Origin: Thermoplasmata archaeon
GTDB lineage: Archaea; Thermoplasmatota; Thermoplasmata; Lutacidiplasmatales; UBA184
Direction of reading: 5' to 3'
DNA: 64,000 nucleotides
Assembly (NCBI GenBank): GCA_021816865.1
Contig: JAKAWX010000004.1
Location: 106,103 to 170,102 of the forward strand
Shown: positions 35,042-43,476 of the stretch, piece after piece
Layout of the letters: each line of letters begins with the position of its first letter
How positions within the stretch are numbered: position 1 is the first letter of the stretch
The notes under the pieces: generated by a model
The model's input: the letters and a program-made list of their open reading frames with translations, nothing else
Told to the model about the DNA's origin: nothing
The model's database searches: none
Made by a program: the position numbers and the translations under genes

Positions 35042-36163
35042 CTACAGGGGGCGCCGGAACGTGCGCGACGCGCGCCGCGCGCGGCGGAACCCCCGCTCGG
35101 AGAGCTCGACCCCGGTCCCCGGCCCCCGCGGGACATCGAGCGTGCTCCCGCGACCGAGGACGAACGGGGTCTCGACGATATCCGACGCGTAGTACCGGTC
35201 GCTCGCCGAAAGGTCGGCGGGGAGCGTGAACGCCGGCAGGGAGGCGAGGTGGACGTTGTGGGCGCGCCCGATACCGCTCTCGAGCATGCCACCGACCCAG
35301 GCGGGTACGCCCGCACGGACGGCCCATCGTGCGAGCCGACGCCCCACGGTCGCGCCACCCACCCGTCCCGTCTTCACGTTGAGGCTCGTGATCGCGCGGG
35401 CCTCGAGCGCGTCCTCGAGCGACACGTCGTCAACGATCGACTCGTCGAGGCAGACGCGGAACCTCGCGTCCGCGGCGAGACGGGCGTGGGCCCGGATCGC
35501 CCGCTCGGCGAACGGCTGCTCGACCTGGGCGACGCGGAAGGCGTCGGCCCAGCGGCGGATCCGCTCGACCGCGCGGGTCGGGTAGGCCTGGTTCGCGTCG
35601 ACCCAGATCTCGATGTCGGGGTACTCGGCCCGGACGGCCCGGACCGGCGCGACGTCCCAGCCGGGCCGGACCTTGAGCTTGATCCGGCGGTAGCCGTCGT
35701 CCAGGTACCGCCCGACCCGGCGCACGAGCGCGGGGACGGTCCGCTGGATCCCGACGCTCACGCCCACCTCGACCCGGCGGCGACCGCCGCCGAGGTAGTC
35801 ACTCACCGACACCCCGCGCACTCGGGCGGCAAGGTCGAGCAGCGCGGTCTCGACCGCCGCCTTCGCCATCGCGTGACCGCGGTACCGCTCGACCGAGGCG
35901 ACGAACGCATCGGGCGAGGGGACGGAACGACGGAGGAGGTCGGGCAGGAAGCGGCTCGAGAGGATCTCGCGGGCGGTCGCGACCGACTCCCCCGAGTAGA
36001 GCGGCTCCGTCGCGGCGACGCACTCGCCGCGGCCGACCTCGCCGCCGATCGCCTCGAGCTCGACGAGCAGGAACCGGCGGGTCGACTCCACGCCGAAGCT
36101 GGTCTCGAACGGCTCGACCAGCTCGAGTTCGAGCTCGTGGAGACGGGCCGACCTAAGCTCCAA
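35042..36163 (-). CDS. Enolase-superfamily OSBS/N-succinylamino-acid racemase
   Basis: This 373-residue MLE-subgroup barrel has all catalytic residues of the o-succinylbenzoate synthase/NSAR family: KLK (RRIKLKVRPG), metal ligands in WVDANQAY, EQPF and LDESI, and the second Lys in NVKTGR. It overlaps by 11 bases a GNAT gene of the type known to accompany NSAR enzymes. I therefore favour amino-acid racemisation over menaquinone synthesis, and no other men gene is present. The ATG at 36163 is used. Confidence 0.82.
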   Translation of the reverse strand: MELRSARLHELELELVEPFETSFGVESTRRFLLVELEAIGGEVGRGECVAATEPLYSGESVATAREILSSRFLPDLLRRSVPSPDAFVASVERYRGHAMAKAAVETALLDLAARVRGVSVSDYLGGGRRRVEVGVSVGIQRTVPALVRRVGRYLDDGYRRIKLKVRPGWDVAPVRAVRAEYPDIEIWVDANQAYPTRAVERIRRWADAFRVAQVEQPFAERAIRAHARLAADARFRVCLDESIVDDVSLEDALEARAITSLNVKTGRVGGATVGRRLARWAVRAGVPAWVGGMLESGIGRAHNVHLASLPAFTLPADLSASDRYYASDIVETPFVLGRGSTLDVPRGPGTGVELSERGFRRARRASRTFRRPL

Positions 36164-37034
36164 CGGACCCCTCGGGGCGGCTCAGGAAGTAGACCCCCCG
36201 CCTCTCGCCGCCGACCGCGAGAACGGCGAAATCGTCGACCCGGTAGCCCGAGGCGAAGGCGACCGTGAACGCCTCGCGCGTTGCCTCCCTCCACCGACGG
36301 GCGCTCCCCTGGTCCCGGGCGCGGACCGAGGCGAGATCGGCCGGGACCTCGAGCGTGACGCGAGTCTCGGCCGGCGGACGGACGCGCGCCGGGCGGCGAA
36401 GTCCGCTCGGTCCGAGCGCGGTCTCGACCAACGGCGTCGAAGCGCGCCAGCGCTCCTCGTCCTCGGCCGGGGTCGGTCGATGGCCCTCGAGGCGGTCGAC
36501 GACCCGTCGGTCCCGGAGCGACCAGACGAGCCGGAGCCGATCGGTCTCGAGGCCCTCGTTGATCGCATCGCCCATCGGGCCGTAGTACTGGGCGAAGTAG
36601 CGGTCCGGCACTCCGCCGAGCTCCCGGACGTTGACGAACGCATTGCGGCTCTGCAGAGGGTCGAACGTCCAACGGATCTCGTCGAGGCCCTGGGCGAGGA
36701 CCTCCTCGCGCTGGAACCGCTTCAGCGATCGGCCCACGTGACGGTTCTGCCACTCGGGCCGAACGGCCGTGATGTGGGAGTAGTGGAAGAGCCTCGGTCC
36801 CTCCCGGCCCAGGAAGCCGAGCGAAAGGCCGATCAGCGCCGTACCCTGGAACGCGCCGAGGACGAGGCCGCCGTTGTCGGCGATCGCCCGCTGGATCGCC
36901 GCCGGGACCGGACTGTCGCTCGACATCCCCCACGCGGCCCGCTGGACCTCCTCGGCGGCCCGGAACTCCTCGGGGGTCCCGAGCCGGCGGAGCGCGACGG
37001 GGGCCCGCGACGCGTCGGCGGGAGACGGAGGCAC
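36153..37034 (-). CDS. GNAT acetyltransferase associated with OSBS/NSAR enzymes
   Basis: This 293-residue protein belongs to the COG3375 GNAT group found next to OSBS/NSAR genes. It has the acyl-CoA-binding region HITAVRPEWQNRHVGRSLKRFQREEVLAQG and the family motif WTFDPLQSRNAFVNVRELG (shown in two parts of one segment here). In studied bacteria such a partner N-succinylates D-amino acids so that the racemase can convert them. A TATA-like box at 37055-37065 precedes the ATG, and the downstream gene overlaps by 11 bases. Confidence 0.8.
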   Translation of the reverse strand: MPPSPADASRAPVALRRLGTPEEFRAAEEVQRAAWGMSSDSPVPAAIQRAIADNGGLVLGAFQGTALIGLSLGFLGREGPRLFHYSHITAVRPEWQNRHVGRSLKRFQREEVLAQGLDEIRWTFDPLQSRNAFVNVRELGGVPDRYFAQYYGPMGDAINEGLETDRLRLVWSLRDRRVVDRLEGHRPTPAEDEERWRASTPLVETALGPSGLRRPARVRPPAETRVTLEVPADLASVRARDQGSARRWREATREAFTVAFASGYRVDDFAVLAVGGERRGVYFLSRPEGSVGA

Positions 37035-37054
37035 GAACCGTCGACCGGCTCCGC

Positions 37055-37065
37055 GTACTTAACTC
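37055..37065 (-). promoter_or_regulatory. TATA-like box of the GNAT-racemase operon
   Basis: On the minus strand this reads GAGTTAAGTAC, 21-31 bases before the ATG at 37034. Confidence 0.5.
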
Positions 37066-37165
37066 GATTCGAAGAGCGTGGAACGCCGGGAGGGGAGGAG
37101 GTCCCGACCGTCCGTACCAACCGAGGGCTCATACCTCGGCGGAGGGGTCGCGACGCGGGAGCGCC

Positions 37166-37777
37166 GTGACGGTCGGGACAACGACGGCGGGGTTCGTGCC
37201 TCACGCGCCCCCGCCGTCGACCTCCGTGCCGCCCCTCGTTGGCTGGCGGTCACTGCCGCTGGTCGGGGTGCCGGTGGCGGGGATCGTCGCCGCGCTCTGG
37301 GCCGGTCAGTTCCTCTACCTCGACTACGTCCACGTGATCTCGGGCGGGATGTGGACCGGGATCGACATCTTCATGGGGCTAGTGATCGGGCCGATCCTTG
37401 GGCGAATGTCGGGCCCCGCTCGGGCGGACTTCATCCAGCGCCTCGTCCCGACGATGCTGTTCCTCATGCCGACGCTCGCTACCGTCACGATCACCGCCGG
37501 CGTCTACCTCGCGGCGCAGCAGGGGATCTTCAACCTCGGCTACCTCGCGATCCAGGTCGCCGGGATCCTCGTCATCGCGCTCACCGTGCAGGGGTTCGGG
37601 GTCTTCCTGCCGAACGAACTCCGGATCGTGCTCGAGCTGCGCAAGGAGCACCCCGACCTCGCCAAGGTCGGCCGGCTCGGCCTCCTGAACGCCCGGCTCG
37701 CCGGCCTCCAGGCGGTGTTCCAGGTCGCGATCATCTTCGTGATGGCGAACCTCGCGGCCGGTCGCGTGAACCTCTGA
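37166..37777 (+). CDS. Four-helix integral membrane protein (DUF2269-like)
   Basis: This 203-residue protein has four to five membrane helices, including VAGIVAALWAGQFLYLDYVH and VISGGMWTGIDIFMGLVIGP. The conserved His in DYVHVISGGMW could bind haem or metal, as in related CopD/DUF2269-type proteins. The start is GTG at 37166. No partner gene is obvious. Confidence 0.65.
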   Translation: MTVGTTTAGFVPHAPPPSTSVPPLVGWRSLPLVGVPVAGIVAALWAGQFLYLDYVHVISGGMWTGIDIFMGLVIGPILGRMSGPARADFIQRLVPTMLFLMPTLATVTITAGVYLAAQQGIFNLGYLAIQVAGILVIALTVQGFGVFLPNELRIVLELRKEHPDLAKVGRLGLLNARLAGLQAVFQVAIIFVMANLAAGRVNL

Positions 37778-37941
37778 GGGGGCCCGGAGACCGAAAGTAC
37801 CGGGCGCATTTCGGGGACCGTTCGCCCTTCGGGGTGAGGGCCGTTACCGTGCTAAGACCGGTATCCCTGCCACGGACGCCGCTCTTCGGCCGCGATGGTC
37901 CGAGGTCGACCGGTACGCGGACGCGGTGCTTGATCTCGAGG

Positions 37942-38190
37942 ATGCATCGCTCGCGCACGGGGACGGTGATCGCCATCGTCAACATCGTCCCGGAAGCGGC
38001 GGTCGTCGACCCCGCCGCGTCGGACCCGCGCGTCGTCGGCGTGCGGCGCTTTCGCGAACGTCTCGCGAGCGAACCGCGCCTCCGGGCGACGACGTTCCCG
38101 ACCGTCGGGTGCCAACGGTACGACGGCTTCTCGCTCGCCGTCGTCGTCGGGCCCGCTCCGGCGGCGCGGCCCGCCGTCGCCGAACGGTAG
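37942..38190 (+). CDS. Small hypothetical protein upstream of L15e
   Basis: This 82-residue frame starts at the ATG at 37942 and has an ordered alpha/beta look (TVIAIVNIVPEAAVVDPAAS, then FPTVGCQRYDGFSLAVVVG). It lies 38 bases before L15e in the same direction. No family is recognised, and the longer frame upstream of the ATG looks non-coding. Confidence 0.45.
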   Translation: MHRSRTGTVIAIVNIVPEAAVVDPAASDPRVVGVRRFRERLASEPRLRATTFPTVGCQRYDGFSLAVVVGPAPAARPAVAER

Positions 38191-38200
38191 CTTTATAATC
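38191..38200 (+). promoter_or_regulatory. TATA box of ribosomal protein L15e
   Basis: CTTTATAATC lies 29-38 bases before the ATG at 38229 and is one of the strongest TATA matches in the window. Confidence 0.6.
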
Positions 38201-38228
38201 GCGACTCGGGTCCCCCGCGCCGCCTTCC

Positions 38229-38843
38229 ATGTCGACTTCGGCCTACCGATACATGGCCCGCTCGTTCCGGCAGACCCTCGGGGACGAGGGGGCGGCCCTC
38301 CGCCACGAGCGCCTCCTCACCTGGAGGCGCGAGCATTCGGTCACCCGCCTCGAGCGCCCGACCCGCCTCGACCGGGCGCGGGCGGTCGGCTACCGGGCGA
38401 AAGGCGGCTTCGTCGTCGTGCGCGTCAAAGTTCGTCGCGGCGGCCAGGGAAAACGCGCGATCATCGCGGGCCGGCGTCCGAAGCACAAGGGGATTCTCAA
38501 GATGACGCTCTCGAAGAGCCTGCGCCGCATCGCCGAGGAACGGGCGCAGAAGCACTACCCGAACCTCGAGGTCCTGAACTCGTACTGGCTCGGCGAGGAC
38601 GGCAAGCAGAAGTTCTTCGAAGTCATCCTCGTCGACCCCGACCACCCCGAGATCCGGTCGGATCCCTCGATCGCCTGGATCGGCGCCCCGGCCCATCGGG
38701 GCCGGGTCTATCGCGGGCTCACGAGCGCGGGTCGCGAAGGCCGGGGACTGCGCTGGAGCGGCAAGGGCACCGAGCGGTTCCGACCGTCCCGCGCCCGCAA
38801 CCGGCGCCCGACGCGCCGCACCCAGTCGAAGGTCATCCCGTAG
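38229..38843 (+). CDS. 50S ribosomal protein L15e
   Basis: This 204-residue basic protein has the L15e hallmarks [46 protein letters not shown] and [18 protein letters not shown], and a very basic C-terminus. It is a large-subunit protein found only in archaea and eukaryotes. A strong TATA box precedes it. Confidence 0.97.
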   Translation: MSTSAYRYMARSFRQTLGDEGAALRHERLLTWRREHSVTRLERPTRLDRARAVGYRAKGGFVVVRVKVRRGGQGKRAIIAGRRPKHKGILKMTLSKSLRRIAEERAQKHYPNLEVLNSYWLGEDGKQKFFEVILVDPDHPEIRSDPSIAWIGAPAHRGRVYRGLTSAGREGRGLRWSGKGTERFRPSRARNRRPTRRTQSKVIP

Positions 38844-38856
38844 CCGGCGCCGGGCG

Positions 38857-39306
38857 CTAGGGCCGGGCCGGTCCGAGGAGTTCCTCGAGGACGGCGCCCT
38901 CCGCTTCCGCGAGCCGTCGGGCCCATCCGTAGAGGCCCTCGACGTGGACGAGCTCGCCGCGGAGGACCCGCGCGAACCGCCGCCGGTACTCGAGGTCCAG
39001 GTCGAGCCGCTCGGCGGCCAGGAACTCCTTCAGCCGCCGGGCGAGGAGGCCGCCCTCGCGGTCCCAGTCGGTGAGGACGACCACCCGACGGCCGCGTCCG
39101 ACGAGCGCGTGCGCCGTCCCGGCGAGTGTCACGCCTCGGTGCACGAGGGCGATCGGCCCCCCGAGTCCGAGGCGTCGAAGCGCTCGTCGGTCGCGGGCCC
39201 CCTCGACGACAACGACGGTCCCGGCTTCCTCCGAGGCGGTCGCCAGCTTCCCCCACAGGTCGAGGAATTCTTCGAGGATCTCGGCCCTCGCCCGTCCGTT
39301 CGTCAT
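38857..39306 (-). CDS. Toprim-domain protein
   Basis: This 149-residue protein is a stand-alone Toprim domain of the RNase M5/small-primase-like archaeal group. It has the catalytic Glu in TVVVVEGARDRRAL and the DxD in VVVLTDWDREGG. A role in nicking, RNA maturation or phosphotransfer is likely; the substrate is unknown. I chose the ATG at 39306 (MTNGRARAEILEE). The frame continues upstream to 39447 without similarity and across the promoter of the next gene. Confidence 0.8.
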   Translation of the reverse strand: MTNGRARAEILEEFLDLWGKLATASEEAGTVVVVEGARDRRALRRLGLGGPIALVHRGVTLAGTAHALVGRGRRVVVLTDWDREGGLLARRLKEFLAAERLDLDLEYRRRFARVLRGELVHVEGLYGWARRLAEAEGAVLEELLGPARP

Positions 39307-39414
39307 CGCCGTCGGCCCCCCACGGCGGTGCGGCGTGCCGTTCCGTGAGGGCCCGTCGAGACCGCACATCTCGTATAGTCCTTCGCGTGTCGCATCGCCT
39401 CGCGTCAGGATCGG

Positions 39415-40104
39415 ATGCCCGACCTTTTCACCGCCCTCCTCGAGCAACGCCGCACGGAAGCGTCCGTCCGAGGCCTCGCGAAGCTCCCGTTCGACTTCTA
39501 CGCGACCACGCAGGCCTACCTCGCCGAGGTCCGGCGGTCGTACGAGACCGACCTACGGGAGAACCCGTCGGGGCGCAAGGGCGAGATCTCCCGGCAGACC
39601 TACCAGCGCGCGAGCCAGGCGGCGCGCGATATCGTCGAGGGGCGCGTTCAGAAGATCGTTACCACCGCCTTCCAGGCGAGCATCGGAGGGTCGCGCGACC
39701 TCCCGAACGCCCTCACGGAGGAGCGGGCGATGTTCGACCGCATTCTCGCGGTCCTTCTCGAGCATCGCCGCACCGCCGCCCCGTACATCGAGCCGACCGC
39801 CGCTCCGGTTCCGGCGGTGCCCGGGCCGAGCCGCGCGGCGGCCACGCCCCTTGCCGCCCCCGCTCCGAGCCCTCCGACCGGGGCGGCCGCGTCGCCCGCC
39901 CGGCCGGCCCGACCGGCCCGGTCGAGCGAACCGGCGGTCTACGTGAGGATCCTCAAGGACGGCCGACCGATCCAGGTCGGGACCGACACGGTCGACCTCC
40001 GGGCCGACGACATCCTCTCGCTGCCGGCCGAGACGGCGAAGCTGCTGATCGACGCCCGGGTCGCCGAGCCGGTCCGCACGTCGCCGTCACCGCCGGTCAC
40101 GTGA
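39415..40104 (+). CDS. GINS complex subunit (Gins51-like)
   Basis: This 229-residue replication protein has the Gins51 order: an N-terminal helical A domain (LAKLPFDFYATTQAYLAEVRR), a Pro/Ala-rich linker (about residues 125-175) and a C-terminal B domain (YVRILKDGRPIQVGTDTVDL, then DILSLPAETAKLLI). GINS links MCM and GAN/Cdc45 in the archaeal replisome. A TATA-like TCGTATAGTCC at 39370-39380 precedes it. Its 3' end overlaps the convergent MidA gene by 8 bases. Confidence 0.85.
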   Translation: MPDLFTALLEQRRTEASVRGLAKLPFDFYATTQAYLAEVRRSYETDLRENPSGRKGEISRQTYQRASQAARDIVEGRVQKIVTTAFQASIGGSRDLPNALTEERAMFDRILAVLLEHRRTAAPYIEPTAAPVPAVPGPSRAAATPLAAPAPSPPTGAAASPARPARPARSSEPAVYVRILKDGRPIQVGTDTVDLRADDILSLPAETAKLLIDARVAEPVRTSPSPPVT

Positions 40105-41263
40105 CCGCGCGCAAGGCCCCGGCGGTGGGGCGGGCCGCGAGCTCCAGCACCCGGAACCGCTCGAACCCGAAGAGGAGGCTCTTGACCGCGAGCCGCACCC
40201 GGACCTCGGCCTCGGCGGAGGGCGCGGCGCGAACGGCGGCGTCGACGAGCGCGGGAAGCCCCCAGAACCCGAGCGCCTCCGCTTGGGAGCAGTACGCGAT
40301 CTCCTCGAGGCCGGCCCGGCGCGCGGCGGCCCGCACTCGCGAGAAGTTGACGAAGACGGAGAGGTCGGCGACCCCGGGGGTCTCGTACGGGTCGACCGCC
40401 CGGTGTCGGTGGACCGCGGCGAGCGTCCCGGACGGGTGGCCCGCAACGAGCTCGGACTCTTCGGCGCCGTAGTCGATCGCGACGAACTCTCCTTCGACCA
40501 GGTGGTCGGCGACCTCGCGAACGACCGCCTCCGCGGCGGGCGAGAATTCGAGGACCGTCCCCGGTCGCCGAGGGGGCTCGAGGGCCGGCGACGGGGCCGG
40601 CGGCACACGGTCCGACTCGGCCGGTACGACCCGGCCGTCGACGACCTTGACTCCGAGCTCCCGCCATTCGGTGCCCCCCCACCGGAGGCGACGCGCGGGC
40701 TGGGCGTCGAGGACCTCGTTCGCGAGCACCACACCGCGGAGGGGACCGTCCGCCCCGGCCGCGGAGGAAAGGCGAACGGGTATCCCGGCGGCGCGGCCCG
40801 CCGACTCGACCTTCTCGAGCGCCGTCCGTCCGAGGCGCGAGGAGCGTTCGACCAGGAGATAGTCGAGCCCGCGCGTGCCTTCGGGCGCGCCCGCCAGGGC
40901 GTCGAGGACGGTCGCCGCGAGGGTCCCGTCGCCGGGTCCGAGCTCGACGATCCGGAAGGGGCGGTCCCGGCCCACGACGCGGCGGACGGTCCGGATCCGC
41001 TCGGCGACCGTCCGGCCGAAGAGTGGATGGACGTGGACCGCCGTGTAGAAGTCCCCTTCGGTACCGAGGGGGGAGCGGTCGCGGCCGTAGACGCCGAGGC
41101 CCTCGGCGTAGAGGGCGAGCTCCATGTACCGGTCGAACGGCACGAACCCGTCCGCGTCCGCGCTGGCGCGCAGCCGGGCGACGACCGCGTCGGAGCGCCG
41201 GCGCTCTTCGGCGTCGAGGCGAAGGGCGTGGGGGTCGGACCGCGCGTCGTTCCGATCGCGCAC
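40097..41263 (-). CDS. MidA/NDUFAF7-family SAM-dependent methyltransferase
   Basis: This 388-residue protein has the MidA fold: an N-terminal YMELALYAEGLGVYG, SAM motif I IVELGPGDGTLAA, VLANEVLDAQPARRL and FVAIDYGAEESE. Mitochondrial relatives methylate an Arg of complex I subunit NDUFS2; the archaeal substrate is unknown. The GTG at 41263 is used. It begins 5 bases after the PAC2 gene and should be co-transcribed with it. Confidence 0.85.
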   Translation of the reverse strand: MRDRNDARSDPHALRLDAEERRRSDAVVARLRASADADGFVPFDRYMELALYAEGLGVYGRDRSPLGTEGDFYTAVHVHPLFGRTVAERIRTVRRVVGRDRPFRIVELGPGDGTLAATVLDALAGAPEGTRGLDYLLVERSSRLGRTALEKVESAGRAAGIPVRLSSAAGADGPLRGVVLANEVLDAQPARRLRWGGTEWRELGVKVVDGRVVPAESDRVPPAPSPALEPPRRPGTVLEFSPAAEAVVREVADHLVEGEFVAIDYGAEESELVAGHPSGTLAAVHRHRAVDPYETPGVADLSVFVNFSRVRAAARRAGLEEIAYCSQAEALGFWGLPALVDAAVRAAPSAEAEVRVRLAVKSLLFGFERFRVLELAARPTAGALRAVT

Positions 41264-41268
41264 GGGCC

Positions 41269-42054
41269 CTAGCCGATGTAGCCGAGGTCCTCGCGGGTCG
41301 CCGGCGAGCTCGGGGGACCGGCCTCGGCGGGGCGCTGCTCGGCCTCGTGGATCTTCTGGGCGATCCGGTCGATCTCCTTCGCCTTCGCCTCGAGCGCCGT
41401 GAAGTCGATCTCGACGTGGAGGACCTTCGAGAGGACCTTGAGGACCGCCTCCGCGCTCCGCGGGTCGACGAAGTAGCCGCTGGTCTCCCCCATGAGGCAC
41501 GCGCCGTCGATGCCGACGAGCCGTCCGAGTCCGAGGAAGAGGCCGCTCGCCCCGATGAGGCCGCCGCCCGGATCGTTGCGGGAGAAGACGACCCCGGCGT
41601 CCTTGAGCGCTTGGACGCGCGCCTCGTCGGTCGCGGCGCCGAGGACCCGCGGAGAATCGACGACCCGTCCCTGCGCGAACCCGGCGAGCGTGTAGACCTC
41701 CCGGACGCCGAGCGCCGCACAGTAGTCGAGGACGCGGTGCGTGATCTCGTACTGGCCCTCGGGGCTGATCCCCTGGTAGTCGCCGCCCAGCACGAGAAGG
41801 TCGCGCGCGGGCCCGGCAGGGGCCTTCCAGTAGTGGAGATCGTTCGAGACGAGGCGGATCACCCCGTTCTCGCCGACGTAGACCTGCGGGGGGAAGAACT
41901 TCGAATAGACGGTCGCGAGCGGCTTCGCCCCGAGCTGCTCCCGAAGGTAGTCCGCCGCGAGCTTGCCGACGTTGCCGACGCCCGGAAGGCCCTCGACGAG
42001 GATCGGGTCCTTGAGCTCGACCTTCTCGAGCGTGCGAATGACGACGTCTTCCAC
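41269..42054 (-). CDS. PAC2-family proteasome assembly chaperone-like protein
   Basis: This 261-residue protein belongs to the PAC2/PbaB family (DPILVEGLPGVGNVGKLAADYL, then LLVLGGDYQGISPEGQYE and the LMGETSGYFVDPRSAEAVL segment). Relatives bind proteasome alpha rings through a C-terminal HbYX tail, but this one ends GYIG and lacks that motif. It is the first gene of a pair with MidA and lies 68 bases after a KaiC-family gene. Confidence 0.85.
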   Translation of the reverse strand: MEDVVIRTLEKVELKDPILVEGLPGVGNVGKLAADYLREQLGAKPLATVYSKFFPPQVYVGENGVIRLVSNDLHYWKAPAGPARDLLVLGGDYQGISPEGQYEITHRVLDYCAALGVREVYTLAGFAQGRVVDSPRVLGAATDEARVQALKDAGVVFSRNDPGGGLIGASGLFLGLGRLVGIDGACLMGETSGYFVDPRSAEAVLKVLSKVLHVEIDFTALEAKAKEIDRIAQKIHEAEQRPAEAGPPSSPATREDLGYIG

Positions 42055-42122
42055 GGCCGGTGTTCCCCGGGGAATGGAGCCGGGCGGCGCCGATAAAGGC
42101 TCGCTTACCGCGAGCCCATCGG

Positions 42123-42887
42123 CTATCCCGGCGGGGTGGCCGGATCGGAGAGGTACCAGCCCGTCTCGCCCACCTCGGCCCGGTAGATCCGCGTGAGGTC
42201 GGGGCGATTGCCGACCTTCTCGAGGAGGAGCGTGTGCTCGTAGTGGTCGGTCTTCGGCTCGGGCCGGAGCTCGAGGACGAGGTCGGCGAGGTCCTGGAGG
42301 AGGCCGAAGACCGACCGGTCGTGGGCGATCGAGTGCGCGGTGAGGAGCGCCTGCCCTCCGATCGTTTGGCAGCGGTGGCGGATCTGGCGGGCCACGGTCG
42401 TGACGTCGTGCGGGGCGAGGACCTCGAAGAAGAAGTCGACCGAGTCGACCACGAGCCGGAAGGGACTGTCGATGACGGCGAGGTCGCTCAGCATCCGGTT
42501 CGTCAGGCTGAACGAGCGTCCGGCCGTCCCTTTCGGTGCCGGGTCGACGAGCTGGTCGAGCGAGAGTCCCACCTCGCGCGCGCGGGCGACCTCGAGGCCG
42601 TGGAGGAGCACCCGCTCGTAGTACTCGTCCGCGAGGTTGACGATCTTCACGGACGCGGGATCCCAGCCGAAGTCGTCGAACGCCTTGCGCACGTCCTCGG
42701 TCCGCTCGTACGTGGTGTAGAACAGGACCGGTACGGTCCCGACCCCCGCGTGGGCGAACTGTTTCGCGAGCAGCGGCGCCCCCGATCCCGAGTGACCGGT
42801 GAGCAGCGCGAGCCAGCCCGGGGGGAGCGCGGTCCCGACGCGGTCGTCGAACTCGGGGATGCCGAGCACGGCCCGGGACTCGACCAC
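42123..42887 (-). CDS. KaiC/RadA-superfamily protein with degenerate Walker A
   Basis: This 254-residue RecA-fold protein keeps the KaiC layout (PEFDDRVGTALPPGWLALLT; Walker B-like FRLVVDSVDFFF). Its P-loop reads GHSGSGAPLL at residues 31-40, where the invariant Lys and Ser/Thr are Ala and Pro, so ATP hydrolysis is unlikely. It is the third of three adjacent KaiC-family genes separated by 2-base gaps. It may be a regulatory or structural subunit of the active one. The start is GTG at 42887. Confidence 0.8.
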   Translation of the reverse strand: MVESRAVLGIPEFDDRVGTALPPGWLALLTGHSGSGAPLLAKQFAHAGVGTVPVLFYTTYERTEDVRKAFDDFGWDPASVKIVNLADEYYERVLLHGLEVARAREVGLSLDQLVDPAPKGTAGRSFSLTNRMLSDLAVIDSPFRLVVDSVDFFFEVLAPHDVTTVARQIRHRCQTIGGQALLTAHSIAHDRSVFGLLQDLADLVLELRPEPKTDHYEHTLLLEKVGNRPDLTRIYRAEVGETGWYLSDPATPPG

Positions 42888-42889
42888 GT

Positions 42890-43474
42890 CTACCGTCCCG
42901 CCCGGGCGACGTCGATCGTCTCGTCGACGACCAGGTTGAGCATCTGCTCGACGCCCGACTGCTCTTCGTCCGAGGTCTCGAGGACGAGCGTGAGGACCGA
43001 CCGGCTCTTCAGATTGTTCAGGAGGATGTGGAAGAACTCGGAGAGCAGTTCGGGCGGGTTGTGGATCGCGAGGGAGTTCACGCTGTCGATGACGACGATC
43101 GACCGCGGGTGCGGGAACTTGCGCAACAGGAACTCGACCCGCAGCATGATCTCCTCGAGCGCGCGCGGGCTGTCCACGTACGTCGCGTTCTCGAGCGGGT
43201 TCGAGTAGTTCATCATGATGTGGCTGATCGCGTCGACGAACGAGATCCGTTCCCTCGGCACGTCGAGCGCCTGCGCGAGGGTCCAGACGAACGCCGCCGG
43301 GCTCGTGACCGCGACGTAGACCGTGTGCGCGTTCGTCTCGCTCCCGACGTCGCGCAGCGTCGCGTTGAGGACGGCGAAGTAGTGGTCCGCGTACTCCCGG
43401 GGATCGAGCTTCAGGGCGACCGCGCTGCCTCCGGGCAGCGAGCGCAGTCGGTCGCCGATGTCGACGGGGGGCAC
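42890..43474 (-). CDS. KaiC-superfamily protein lacking a Walker A motif
   Basis: This 194-residue protein is the middle member of the KaiC cluster. The normal P-loop position reads PGGSAVALKLDPREY, with no Gly-Lys-Ser/Thr. The rest of the fold is recognisable (VYVAVTSPAAFVWTLAQAL, Walker B-like SIVVIDSVNSLAI, and ETSDEEQSGVEQMLNLVVD). GTG at 43474 starts 2 bases after the upstream stop. Catalytic inactivity is inferred from the missing Lys. Confidence 0.75.
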   Translation of the reverse strand: MPPVDIGDRLRSLPGGSAVALKLDPREYADHYFAVLNATLRDVGSETNAHTVYVAVTSPAAFVWTLAQALDVPRERISFVDAISHIMMNYSNPLENATYVDSPRALEEIMLRVEFLLRKFPHPRSIVVIDSVNSLAIHNPPELLSEFFHILLNNLKSRSVLTLVLETSDEEQSGVEQMLNLVVDETIDVARAGR

Positions 43475-43476
43475 TC

